Positions 1-12,003 of a stretch of 64,000 nucleotides of DNA are shown here, in pieces. A program made the position numbers and the translations under genes. The notes beneath the pieces are model-generated. The model was not told where the DNA came from. It did no database searches and saw only the letters and a list, made by a program, of their open reading frames with translations. The first letter of the stretch is position 1. Every line of letters starts with the position of its first letter. Where the stretch lies: NCBI GenBank assembly GCA_902806575.1, contig CADCXD010000007.1, positions 496,001 through 560,000 on the forward strand, read 5' to 3'. This stretch comes from Jackrogersella multiformis (lineage: Eukaryota > Ascomycota > Sordariomycetes > Xylariales > Hypoxylaceae).

Positions 1-1
1 A

Positions 2-250
2 TCTCAACCTCCACAAGAGTATCAACCGCCTAATCACCAAACGCAACAGCCCTATTGGCAGCAGCAGCAGCAGCAGCAACAACCACAACCACAACAACTA
101 CTACAGCAACCACATCATGCAGATCAGGCGAGCCAGGGGTATCAACCGACCGGCGCGGGATACTCCAGATATACGCAGGATTCATTTCCTGCTGCTCCTC
201 AGCATGCGCCTCAACAACCTATGATAGAGGAAAGTTTGATTGATCTATAG
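2..250 (+). CDS. C-terminal end of a Gln/Pro-rich protein ending in a clathrin-box-like LIDL (partial)
   Basis: Frame 2 is open from the window edge for 82 codons to TAG at 248-250. The protein is rich in Gln, Pro and Tyr, with a run of eight Gln encoded mostly by CAG, and ends in EESLIDL. Known of the family: a terminal L-I-D-L/M is the clathrin-binding motif at the extreme C-terminus of yeast epsins (Ent1/Ent2) and of the AP180-type adaptors Yap1801/1802, which also have Gln-rich tails. Inference: this is the tail of an ENTH/ANTH-domain endocytic adaptor. The lipid-binding domain would lie upstream of the window, so the assignment rests on the tail only. The downstream gene HBS1 is on the same strand and unrelated. 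Confidence 0.55.
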   Translation, partial: SQPPQEYQPPNHQTQQPYWQQQQQQQQPQPQQLLQQPHHADQASQGYQPTGAGYSRYTQDSFPAAPQHAPQQPMIEESLIDL

Positions 251-934
251 GATTAGGTAGGCTGGTTACAACGGAGAGAGGTCTCTACACTAGGGAATGG
301 ATGTGGATGGATGGGGCGAGATTAATAGTATTCCCAATTCGTCGTCCAATGAAGATTCAACCATCATAGGCAAACCAATTCTCCAATGACGAGGTAACGT
401 CCGTCGACAACCGTCGTTATCGGCCCGGCTAGTTGATCAACTCCCTCGTAACAAGCCAAAGTTGCCATCCGTATTAGAACGTAGAGCAACTGCGGCGTAT
501 GCTTGAGTGATAGTTGCCTAGGTACCTAATATAAAGATAGAGATAAAGAAAGGAACCTTAAGCAATGGAAACCATTAAATGATGAATGCGGTAGTGCTAA
601 TCTTCCAAGGATGGGTGATAAAAAACCTTAGGGCCTAGGGACGTAAATACGCTAGACACTTTAGTGGTATGGTATTACGTCATATTTCGGAGTATGTACC
701 TAGGTACGTATCCAAACGCGAACCCCTCCTGATGCCTCCTGCCCCTCTATGCAGTCTACGGGTACCTCTTACAGATCTTCACCCGGGCATCAACCCTTTT
801 AGATAAATCTAGTTTCGTTATCTTAATCTTTTTTTCTACCCTCATGAGAGAACATCCATAAAGATTACCGCGGCTATCGAGGTGCAACAATCCTTCTCTT
901 CAAATCTTGTTGTCCCGCCTGGCCGACCGACACA
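251..934. other. Intergenic region, 3' UTR of the adaptor and HBS1 promoter
   Basis: No coding potential seen. It contains one exact TACCTAGGTA palindrome (697-706) and a pyrimidine-rich stretch just before the HBS1 start. Confidence 0.6.
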
Positions 935-3640
935 ATGTCCCGCCACCAAGCATACCGTAATTATGATTACGAGAATGACATTGACGAATACGAAGGGGAT
1001 GGATTCTCAGATGATGAGGAGCTAAGTCCAGAAGATCGAGGTACGTGCCTAACCTAGTGCCTGGTGCCTGGTGCCTGGTGCCTTTTAGATGTCCTCGTCT
1101 AGCCGTTGAGCTCTGCTAATCTTGTTTAAATAAAGCCCAGATGGACACTGGCACTGCCCAAATTCGAGCCGCACTCGGGACTGAATCAACCAAGGTCACA
1201 ACTCAGCAAATACAAGAAGCACTATGGCATTATTACTATGACGTCGATAAATCCATAGCTTATTTGATGACTAAGTTCATTGCGCATTCAAACAAGAAGC
1301 AAGGGCCAGGTAGGTACACATTATCTTATTCCGCTGTCTTCATACACAAAACAACACGCGCGCGGACGTAATAGTCTCGGGACCGCAGCATCTCATGGTT
1401 ATAGGTGCGTCTCAAGTGTGCCTATATCAGATATATAGCTTAGGCTGGTAGCTGATATTGGCCAACGTAGCTGGTAAAGACAAAATATCCTCACAACACG
1501 TCTCATTCGCCGATTTCTTCAACGACATGCCATGGTTAAACATCCCAAAGGAGCGAGCAACTGTATTCATCAAGCCACCACGCATTCCCAACGGGCTGTT
1601 GGGAGGCGCGAGTACGACCGGAAAGATGTCGAAACTTCAGGCACTTGCTGCCGCCCGCAAGAAAAAGGCAGACAATCAGAAATCGGAGGAGAAACAACTT
1701 CATGAAGCAACCCAGAGGCTGGGCAGCCTCTCCGCCACTCTCGGACAAGCCGAGTCTGCCAAGGAGAATGTCCGGCCGGAGAACGTAGTTCCTAGAGAAA
1801 CTACGGGCTTTGCAAGAATCAGCGTAACTGGTTGTTCCCAGGTGTTTGAATCCGGAAACGCGAAGGTTGGAGATGACCAGATTCAAAGCCAACTTGACAC
1901 AGCTACGGATAAACCAGCCCGCCAGTCCGCCCCTGCTATCCCTCCATCGATAGCCGAACCATTTGAGACTGCTATGCCATCCCCCTTTGCCCAGGCCCTC
2001 CTCGGCTCTATCGATAGTCCTACTACACCCTCGCCGAGGAATTTCCCGTTTCCTTACATGAACTTGACTTCATCAGTAGCTGACGCCTTCTCAGCTCCAA
2101 GCCCAGATGATGTAGTCCTGAAAGCACAATCCCAAGGTTCGCTCTTGGCGAGGAAGGTGACTAAGTGAGAATACTAATACTTTGGGATCAGCAAGCAGCA
2201 AGAAGATCGCTGCTAGTACAGCTAAGAAAAAGATCGACTCGGGGCGGAAGAGTGACGAGTCTATAGATGGCGTGAAAGCCCTAAAGATCGATGACGCGCC
2301 ATTGCCGAAAAGCAAGAACCTCGATGTTTTAAAGGAGTTCGGCAAGGCCAAAAACAAAAAGAGCGCAAGCTTTGTAGTCGTCGGTGAGAGCCATGAATGA
2401 GATAGAAACCACGATACCCATGCTAACCCGATAAGGTCATGTGGATGCTGGCAAAAGCACTTTGATGGGCCGTTTGCTACTTGACCTCAGCGTCGTCGAC
2501 CAAAGAACCATACAGAAATACCGCAAGGAAGCCGAGAGCATGGGAAAGTCTTCGTTTGCGCTCGCATGGGTGCTAGATCAACGGTCGGAAGAGCGATCAA
2601 GAGGCGTGACCATCGATATTGCGACAAACAAGTTCGAGACAGAAAACACCTCGTTCACAATCCTGGATGCGCCTGGACATCGTGACTTCATCCCCAACAT
2701 GATTGCAGGCGCAAGCCAGGCTGACTTTGCAATCTTGGTAGTCGATGCTGCTACCGGAGCATTCGAGGCAGGGCTCAAAGGCCAAACAAGAGAACATTCC
2801 CTGCTCATTCGTAGCATGGGAGTGTCGCGCGTAATCGTTGCCATCAATAAGCTAGACACGGTCGGATGGTCGCAAGCACGATTCGACGAAATCTCGCAAC
2901 AAGTGACCGGCTTCTTATCAGCAACAGGGTTCCAACTTAAAAATGTCAGCTTCGTCCCCGTGTCTGGCTTGCACGGAGACAACATAGTAAAAAGGTCTAC
3001 GGACACGGCGGCTGACTGGTACAATGGGAAAACACTCGTCGAGGAATTGGAGAGCTCAGAGCCAATGGCTCGAGCATTACATAAACCTCTGCGCCTAACC
3101 ATCTCCGAGGTCTATCGTTCATCGCAAAGCCCGGTTACCATCTCTGGGCGGATAGACGCTGGGTCATTGCAGGCAGGGGAGGCACTTCTTGTCCAACCTA
3201 GCGGCGAGAAGACCTATGTAAAATCTTTAGAGCTCGACCAAGAACCGGTGGACTGGGCCGTTGCGGGACAAAACGTCGTCATTCACCTCAGCAATATTGA
3301 TCCGATCCACGTGCGTGTTGGCGATATCATCTGCGATACGAAACAGCCAATTACTTGCATCGACACATTTACGGTCAAAGTCCTGGCGTTCGACATTCTG
3401 ATGCCAATGCAGGTAGACGTGCATAGAGGTCGTCTACATGCCGCAGGTCAAATCCTGGAGATACCAGCGCTCCTCGATAAGACTAGAGGTACAGTGCTGA
3501 AGAAGAAACCTAGGATTGTGAAGCCGGGAAGCGTCGCGAGAGTGGTGGTCAAGATGAGAACTAAGGTGCCACTGGAAGCAGGGCAGCGAGTTGTTTTAAG
3601 AAGCGGAGGCGAAACTATCGCCGCCGGGTTATTAGAATGA
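935..3640 (+). CDS. HBS1: HBS1-like translational GTPase (ribosome rescue, Dom34/Pelota partner)
   Basis: Five exons: 935-1040, 1136-1309, 1471-~2164, ~2196-2383 and 2436-3640, about 788 aa. The N-terminus (MSRHQAYRNYDYEN, then QIQEALWHYYYDVDKSIAYL) is the HBS1 N-terminal helical domain. A low-complexity linker follows, then the EF1A-like GTPase domain: P-loop GHVDAGKST spanning the last splice junction, DAPGH (G3), NKLD (G4), and two C-terminal beta-barrels. Known role: with Dom34/Pelota it splits ribosomes stalled at mRNA ends in no-go and non-stop decay, in the cytoplasm. The intron 1 acceptor must be at 1134-1135, because the next AG (1139-1140) breaks frame. The 161-nt second intron has a GCTGAT branch. 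The third intron (GTGAGA at 2165) has two possible acceptors (2195 or 2198), so one residue is uncertain there. HBS1 is preferred over eRF3 or EF1A because of the N-terminal domain and long linker. Confidence 0.95.
1057..1082. repeat. Heptanucleotide tandem repeat in HBS1 intron 1
   Basis: About four copies of GTGCCTG in tandem lie inside the first HBS1 intron. They make up roughly a quarter of the intron and do not touch the splice sites. Confidence 0.8.
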
Positions 3641-4925
3641 GCATATCGGAATACCTGACCTCTACAGCACAAGACGCTCTGGGGAGTCGCATCAGGAGTG
3701 GGAGGGATCGATAGTGCCAACAACGAAATATGATGGTGGGGAAATAATGCTTAGCCATCTCGTCGGATAAGTGGTAAAGGTGAGCATCACAGCGCCACGT
3801 TTGAGGCTCTAGGAATGAAGACTACCAGGTAGCCGCGCTCAATTTATATGAAAATCATAATATAAATAGAGGTACGAACCCCTGAATAATTACATTATAA
3901 CCATAACCTAGGCACGTGTGCATGCATATCTATATACCTAAGGTATACCTACCTACACTATTAGCCAAGGGGAGGGGGGGTCGAGACAGATGTCAGTTAA
4001 GGAAAAAGACAGATCGGAAAAGACAGATTTCTTAATGGGGTAGGTCATGTTTATTATTAACAGGTGGTTTTTAGGGTTCGTAGTGTAGAGATCTGGCCTC
4101 CAAAGAAGGTTATGCGGACAATATCAATAATGGATGCCACCTGCCTTACCTACATACACAGGTACCACGTTACCGTAATAGAGTAATAGAACCTTGAAAG
4201 TCGTTCACATGGCGCAGTCATAGCTTCAAAAGCCTCCAAAGTCTAATCTAACAGGGATGTCCCGCATCAGGGCGGGGCTGGGGCTGGCGGTAAGGGCAAT
4301 CTGGCTTTTGTGCGAGGAAGGGGGGGGGGAATAAAAAATAAAATAAAAAGGAAGGTTCCAGTGCCTACCAAGTGACATCAAGTGTGAAACAGACTCTAAA
4401 TTTTTAAGTTTATTAGGTTTCTTAGGATGCAGCTAAGCGCTAGAGAATCGGTACTTAAGAGTACAATATGACTTGTAAACTTGACTAATAATTGGGTAGG
4501 AGTATGTTGCATATTCAAGTATTAAGATGTAGCTGAGCGGTGTCGTAACAAAGAGTGACCACCTGCAGTGGCCATCGAACTACCTACCTAGGTACCTAGG
4601 TAGGCACTTGGCACCTGACCCACACTTTATTGCAATGTGTTCTCTTGCAAGCTGGCAACATCATCTTGATCTATTTTTTTTCCCTCCTACCCATATAAGA
4701 ATTTCGCACATACGCCCATTGTGTTTCGACAAGTTCTCCTCGTTCTCCTCCCATTCTTCTCACACTCTTCACTAACTCCCAGTGCCATATAGATCAACCA
4801 ACCAACCAAGGGAGAGGTTGTAAGGTACTCTGGCTCTAATCATTTAATTATTCCCCTCTCAGCACTGCTACTGCTACTCATTTTGATATCCTCGAGCTTC
4901 TTTCATTGCGACAGTCTCGTTCACC
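3641..4925. promoter_or_regulatory. HBS1-BiP intergenic region with palindrome repeats; BiP promoter
   Basis: No gene seen. It holds two overlapping TACCTAGGTA palindromes (4585-4594, 4593-4602), a G-run next to A-rich sequence (4320-4350), and a CT-rich tract at about 4735-4770 typical of highly expressed fungal promoters. I looked for an unfolded-protein-response element and could not identify one with confidence. Confidence 0.5.
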
Positions 4926-7108
4926 ATGGCTCGCTCTCAGAGCTACTGGGCTATCGGCTTCGGCATGATAGCCTGGAGTCTTCTTCTCTTTAGTCCTCTC
5001 GCATTCGTAGGAACTGCGAGGGCTGACGATGTTGCCGATTATGGCACCGTTATTGGTATTGTAAGTAATGTCGGGGAAAGCAAAAAAGACGAAAAGGATC
5101 CCTCGCTAATGTTGACCTACAGGATCTGGGAACTACATACTCCTGCGTCGGTGTGATGCAGCAAGGCAAAGTCGATATCCTCGTCAATGACCAAGGAAAC
5201 CGAATTACCCCATCATACGTAGCATTTACCGAGGAAGAGAGATTAGTAGGAGATGCCGCCAAACAACAGGCTGCCTCCAATCCCAGAAACACTGTTTATG
5301 ATGTCAAGTAAGTTAGACCTGGACCCTGCTTCGCCAGCTGGCACAAGTGAACATCGACTAACCGCCCTTCCTATTCTAGGCGATTTATTGGCCGAAAGTT
5401 TGCCGACAAAGATGTGCAAACTGACATCAAGCACTTCCCTTATACGGTCTTGGAGCAGGATGGAAAGCCCGTTATCCAAGTCGATTTCCAGGGCTCCACC
5501 AAGAAGTTTACCCCCGAGGAGATTTCTGCCGTTATTCTAGGCAAGATGAAGGAGGTTGCCGAATCTTACTTGGGCAAGAAGGTTACCCACGCCGTCGTTA
5601 CTGTCCCCGCCTATTTCAACGACAACCAGAGACAGGCCACCAAGGACGCCGGCGTCATCGCCGGCCTCAATGTGCTGCGAATCGTCAATGAGCCTACTGC
5701 CGCTGCTATCGCTTACGGCTTGGACAAGACAGGTGGCGAGCGTCACATTATCGTCTACGATCTCGGTGGTGGTACTTTCGATGTCTCCCTTCTATCCATC
5801 GAGGATGGTGTTTTCGAGGTCTTAGCTACCGCCGGTGATACGCATCTTGGTGGTGAGGATTTCGACCAGAGAATCATCAACCATTTCGCCAAGAGCTACA
5901 ACAAGAAGAACTCGGTCGACATTACTAAGGACCTGAAAGCCATTGGTAAATTGAAGCGCGAGGCCGAAAAGGCTAAGCGAACCCTATCTTCTCAGATGTC
6001 CACCCGAATTGAGATTGAAGCCTTCTTTGAAGGCAAGGATTTCTCCGAGACTCTTACTCGGGCCAAGTTCGAGGAACTCAACATTGACCTCTTTAAGCGA
6101 ACTCTGAAGCCTGTCAAGCAGGTCCTGGATGACGCTAAGATGAAGAAGGATGAGATCGACGACATCGTCTTGGTCGGTGGTTCCACTCGTATCCCCAAGG
6201 TCCAGGCACTTCTCGAGGAGTTCTTCAGTGGCAAGAAGGCCAGCAAGGGTATCAACCCTGACGAGGCTGTTGCTTTCGGTGCTGCCGTCCAAGCTGGCGT
6301 TCTATCCGGCGAGGAGGGTGCTACCGATGTTGTCCTGATGGATGTTAACCCGTTGACCCTTGGTATAGAAACCACTGGTGGTGTCATGACCAAGCTCATC
6401 CCTCGTAACACCCCCATCCCAACTCGCAAGAGCCAGATTTTCTCCACCGCTGCGGACAACCAACCTGTCGTCTTGATCCAGGTCTTTGAAGGCGAGCGGT
6501 CTATGACTAAGGACAACAACTTACTCGGCAAGTTCGAGCTGACCAACATTCCTCCTGCGCCTCGTGGCGTTCCTCAGATCGAGGTCTCCTTCGAACTGGA
6601 CGCCAACGGTATCCTCAAGGTGTCCGCCCATGATAAGGGAACTGGCAACAAAGAATCCGTCACCATCAACAACGACAAGGGCCGACTTAGCCAGGAGGAA
6701 ATTGAGCGCATGGTCGCCGAGGCTGAGAAGTTTGCCGAGGAGGACAAGGCCACTCGTGAGCGTATCGAAGCCAGGAACGGTCTGGAGAACTATGCCTTCA
6801 ACCTGAAGAACCAAGTTAACGACGAGGATGGCCTTGGTGGCAAGATTGACGAAGAGGACAAGGAGACGGTAAGCTAACTCACCCTATTTCTAAGTCAGTA
6901 GTACGTACTAATTCACATCCAGATCATCGATGCCGTTAAGGAGGCAACGGAGTGGCTCGAGGAGAACGCGGCCACGGCGACTGCCGAGGACTTCGAGGAG
7001 CAGAAGGAGAAGCTTTCGAATGTCGCCTATCCGATTACGTCCAAGTTGTACAGTGGTGCGGGAGGTGCCGCAGATGACGATGAGCCGTCGGGCCACGATG
7101 AATTGTAA
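4926..7108 (+). CDS. KAR2: ER Hsp70 chaperone BiP/Kar2
   Basis: Four exons: 4926-5060, 5123-5307, 5380-6868 and 6923-7108, giving 664 aa with clean phases. Residues 1 to about 33 form a signal peptide ending in a VGTARA-type cleavage site. The Hsp70 nucleotide-binding domain shows DLGTTYSCVGV (phosphate 1), VYDLGGGTFDVSLL (phosphate 2) and VLVGGSTRIPKVQ (adenosine site). The substrate-binding domain and helical lid follow, and the protein ends in HDEL, the fungal ER-retrieval signal. Known role: ATP-driven folding and translocation of secretory proteins and regulation of the unfolded-protein response in the ER lumen. Length and architecture match the family. The start codon is the first ATG of the exon, in a good context (CACCATGG). 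An AATAAA-like signal follows the stop at about 7158. Confidence 0.99.
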
Positions 7109-8011
7109 TGATATGATTCATAGATCTGTTTTCCATTAGCATACCCAGGCGTACGAAATAAAGAAAGTTAAATAATGATTTTTTTTTTCATAACCCGTCT
7201 CAAGTTTCTCATCACAAACGAGACCAAGACTCATGGCGATTCCCTATCGCATTGGAAGGGTTCTACGCAAACCTAGTTCAGGGTCATGGGAAGTTCTTGA
7301 GCCTCATACCTAGGAGGTATGATTCGTACCCGTCCCGGGCTATGGATTAGGTACCTGTGTATGTACGAACGTAGTGGAGGTCTCGGTTAGCAGGGAAGAG
7401 AGAATAAATGAAAATAAAATGAAATGTCTAACCCCCCGACCCAGCTTCGCATGTCGAAATCGCAATGGCGGTTTGGATAATATGGGTTCGCATAGTTGTC
7501 TCCGTAGCGTGAGCTTTGCCCTTTTTATAGGTGTGTTCTCCGTACCTTTTGGTGTATATGCGCCTAGTTGGTCGATCTTTGCTCTTCGCCTGGTGATAAC
7601 ATAGGGAAGAGGGTGTTTCGTCGTTTTCCTGTCCTATGCTTGGTTCTCGTGTACGTTTTGGGGCGCTAATGGGATACAGCGTATACCAATGGCCGGTCTG
7701 AGGCTATTCGAAGGTCCTCTCGTAACTGATATCTATGTGCGAGGGTCACCTCCACCTACGAGCTACGGGGTGTAGGTACTGTACTTGCATAGGACGTGAA
7801 GTTGAAGCTTATATATCAACTCGGTTCTACAGAAGGGACGTTGGTAATCCGGGAAGCACTGTCATTTATGCCTGCATTGTGGATAGAGGGATAAGAATAT
7901 ACTATTTGTTATTATCTACTTACTATGCAAATTGTAATAACAATGCTTTCTTGTTCGTTATTAGAGAAAAGGGGTATCCAATGCAACTCAGCTCACTCGT
8001 CTCGATCAACA
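7109..8011. other. Intergenic region between convergent BiP and Git1-like genes
   Basis: Convergent 3' flanks. Only short random open frames and a poly-T run (about 7180) were seen; no gene is supported. Confidence 0.6.
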
Positions 8012-9987
8012 TCACTCAGCCTTAGCCACAGGCACAACATTATCCTCCGACTCATCCGGGAAGGCCTCGAGGCTCTCCCCCTTCTTCAGCCCGAGCTGTC
8101 TCGTATCCCACCCGTGACTCTCGAGATAGGCTCTGAACTTAATGTCCTCCTTGGTAATGGTGTCCTGGTCGATCTGGGGAAGCAGGATCGCCAAGCCGGC
8201 CGCGAAGATGCACAAGCTGGAGCTGACGTAGAACTTGTACTGGGCCGATTTGATGGGATCTCCGTCTGGCGATGCGATATATTTGAATACGTACGTGCCG
8301 ACGAAGGCACCGACCTTGCCGAACGCCGCGGCGATCCCGTAGTACTGACCCCGGACACCAGTCGCGCAAGTCTTGGCAGCTAAAAGGCCGATATTGTTGC
8401 CGGGTCCGATCTCGCCTAGGGATAGGAAAATGCCGTATACCACCGCAAAGGCGCCGACAACGGAAGGGTGGGATAGTCTCGAGTAGCACCCGGCCATGAT
8501 GAAGCCAACGATCGCTTGTAGGACCTGACCGAGGATGAGTGTGTAGCGAGGACCGAGGCGGTCGGAAAGCGGAGCCCCGAGCATAGTCCCGGGAATGTAA
8601 AACAAGTTAATAACCGTATTCCATCCAAAAACGGTCGTTAGGACAACCGAGTCTCCGTAGATGTTTGAGAGAATAGCACTCGAATAAATCGAGAAAGAAT
8701 AGGCCGAGAACTAAAGAGGTTGTTAGGTTAGGATGGATGGGATAGATTATAGATGCTCACATCGTATATGAACCAAATCAAACTGACGATCAGCAGCCGG
8801 AATCCATAGTACTTGAATACAAGAAGATACGGCGTTTTAGCACTGAATTATATGTTGTTAGTAGTTGTTATGTTGGGTTAGATAGTAGAGATAGTTTCAA
8901 GTCCTAAGTATTATTTCGTGTGCCCGCAATGTCGAAGCCGGTTCTAAGAAATCCCCTGACTTATAATAAAGATATAACAAAAATGTATGGGCAGATGTAA
9001 ACTCACTGTTTCATCGAGTTCCGGGAAAATTCCTCCGGTTCTTTGAGCCTGAGACGCATGACAAAAAGTACAAGTGGAAACACTACGCCGATTCCTAAGC
9101 TTGTTCGCCAGATTGTGCTGTAGTGTGAATTGTGCGTGGCAGCAGCGACAACATATGGGACGAAGGCTCCAAAGACAAAGCCCCAGTCTATCATAGAGTT
9201 CGTGAATAGGATAAACCAGGTGTTCCGGGTGCCACCCTTTAACTCGCCTGTTGACTCGGCGCAGCTCACACTCCCGGCCGGATACTCGCCTATATACTCG
9301 TTTAGTCTAGTCTTATCCGGTTCTTAATGAAACTCTTACCTCCAATACCGATACCGACCTTTAACGTTCAGTCAGTATGGAATTCTTAACGAACTTTGAG
9401 TTGAGGGATAGGGTTGACTCACAAAAAACCGCCAAGCGGTCAGGATATTGAACATCCCTATAGCGTCGCCATGGTAGTAAGATCCAGCGGCAAGGGCCGT
9501 GAAGATGATTAAGATGATGGTCGATATAAGGAGAGAATCTTTGCGCGACCACCGATCTGACAGGTATCCGAAAAATAGTTGACCAACAACCTAGACTTGT
9601 GAGCTTAAACTTCTACTCAGGAGTCTAGGGGATAGGGGAAATTCATACAGTTCCGGCAAATGCGATAGCTGGTACAATGCTGGCAGCGTTGGATTTGGTG
9701 TAGACATCCTTGTATTCAAGCCCGAGAGTGGTGCTTACGGAACCGATGACCTACGTGGCGCAAAGGTTAGCATATGTGCGCTATATGGCAACGAAAGAGA
9801 AACAAGACAAATAGTAGGTGAGCTTTACATTGTTCACGTAGCCATCGGAAAAGAGGCCAGCGCCGCAAGCAAGAACAGGCCAGATAGCTTGCAAGAAAGG
9901 CTTCTGATCGATAGGAGGTGCAGCATCGACAGCAGTCTCGGAGACTACTTCTTCCTCCTCCTCTCCCTTCTTCTTACCCCAGAGCAT
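8012..9987 (-). CDS. Git1-like MFS permease (glycerophosphodiester/phospholipid-derivative uptake)
   Basis: Seven exons in transcript order: 9829-9987, 9649-9750, 9423-9590, 9340-9358, 9007-9289, 8761-8842 and 8012-8710, giving 503 aa with consistent phases. Exon 4 is only 19 nt. The protein is a 12-helix MFS transporter with a charged N-terminus. It has the loop GYLSDRWSRKDS (MFS signature) and VGIGIGGEYPAGSVSCAES, typical of the phosphate:H+ symporter/Git1 branch, and SFSIYSSAILSNIYG in helix 7, which favours Git1 over Pho84. Known role of Git1: plasma-membrane uptake of glycerophosphoinositol and related phosphodiesters, induced by low phosphate in yeast. The exact substrate here is inferred. 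It is adjacent to, and has no obvious functional link with, BiP and PEX11. Confidence 0.88.
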
Positions 9988-12003
9988 TTTCTGCTACGAT
10001 AACGACTGATACAGCCGACTGATACAGCAGACTGATACAGCAATATGGTATAGAGGTGATTAAAGGTATATTGGCACTAGGATCTAGCGACGGGAACTAG
10101 GTAAATGGTGAAGCAGTACTACCTAGGTATGTCATGAGGTATGTATAGCTATCGTCGGACCTCAGCTAGATAAGCGCGAGACGAGAAGAAATCAACGAGA
10201 TGTTATGTATGGAGAGAAATAACATTAAATACCTGGTATCGATTAAATATTCTTTGCTAGTCAGGTTACGCATACATACCCAGATAGATGGTCGACAGGG
10301 TAGCTACTACACGTGCGTAGGCATATTCCTAGCTGTAAGAAAGTCTATCTAGGAAGTGCCTAGGCTAGGTACCTACCTATTATAGGTAGGTAAGTAAGGA
10401 AACAAACAAACATTCGTCCTTCCTTATCTGTACAAGTCGTACCTGCAAGTCCAAGGTAAAGCTCTCTAATCCTTTTACCTTTTTCGGTGAAGGTTTCCCA
10501 CTTTTTCAAGTGGCTTGCTCAAAGATAAGACCGCCCTAACTTAAACAAGCCATCTGACCAGCCAACGTCAACTTTGTCATACAGCGGGCTTTGTGAATAT
10601 TCAGCTATGCAACCTTGGAAAGGGGTGTAAGCAGGTCACAGCTAACCAATTAGAGACTAAGGATATACCCCGTGCCAAGTTGCGGGCGCTGAACCGAGCC
10701 GGAAGCTTGTTCTTTCCCCAGCATAAACGCGCCGGCCATTTGCGGCGAAACCGAAAATCTTTAAAATTATATTCTTATTTTTGACGTGGGCCTTGGCTGC
10801 ATTGGTTCGTCTGCGGGAAACGTGCATATCATCCTTTTCGTCGCGTGCCTTTAGTTTATCATATATCGATCTTCTCGTTTCTTATAACTGTTAATATACC
10901 CAGTACTTATACCATAGTTTAGTCATATACTTGAAAATATTCATCTATAGGAACTTCGTATCTAGAGTTATTCCGATAGGTTTAAATGTACAAGTCTACT
11001 AACCTATAGAGACCCTTGCTACTGTGGGCAATTTATAATTAATGGAGACAAAATCCTACAACATGAGGTCTCTGGTAAGATTCGGTCATGCCGAACTTTT
11101 TAAGACACAGCGCTGCTCTCTCCTATGGTAGAAGAGTTTCTTATCTTAAGTATCTAGGTATATAATCTGAGCATCCACATTGTTTTTTAAAGCATATAAG
11201 AGCTTAAGCGACTTGATATCGTAAGCCAGGCTATTGTAAATGCATACTAAAAAGATATTGACAAGTCAAGCTTATAAACACGCCCGTAAAGCAATATGAA
11301 GCACTGAGTTGGGATAATTTCAGCCTACTAAGGTACCTAAGGTATATAGCAGTAATAAACCGTAGGCACAATAAAACAGACAATACCAAAAATATCTAAG
11401 TCAATTTAACACTAGGTACCTGGGCTAGTTCGTAAGGCCAACATATCAACCTGAGGTTTGCAAAGCTCATGCGCGCCGGCCCACACATCCGTCCCATCGG
11501 AGATTTTCAGCATACGTAATGTATATATAGTAGGTACTAGCCATGCAAATTACAATTGCCCATCACCCGCGGCCCGTAAACGATCACACATCCACCCCGA
11601 CAAATCAAATCAGATCGAAGCCAAAAAAAAAAAAACAGCTGCAGCTTCTAATGTAAGGAACTACGGGCTAATGACAAGAAACCGCCGTTAAACTCCCTAC
11701 GTCATCCTCCTCTCCCATCCCCCTCCCCTTCCCCCTTTTCCAGCTTGATCGACTATATCTAGGACCTGGCTGGCTGTGACAAACAAACAAAAACCACACA
11801 CACCCTAAAAACAATTAATTTTGTACAATTATGAACCGGCGATGCCGATATGCCTGCACCGCGGGAGAGTATATCGCTTTACCGCCCCCGTTCGTTCCAC
11901 TGCTTTAACTCCCGACACGATACTAAGATATCTTCCTGCTGCCCGAGAGGCTCCCGCCCCCCTCCACCCGGAACACCCACCCGGCCCAGGCTCGAAGAGG
12001 CTC
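9988..12003. other. Long intergenic region upstream of the Git1-like gene
   Basis: 2 kb without a supportable gene. The part next to the transporter start is its promoter. TACCTAGGTA occurs at 10120-10129 and related GGTAGGTA/CCTACC sequences at 10360-10400 and 11320-11420. The 63-codon frame at 10593 has no recognisable features. Confidence 0.55.

Noticed and set aside
10593..10784. Short frame upstream of the Git1-like gene
   Set aside because: 63 codons, random composition and no supporting signals.
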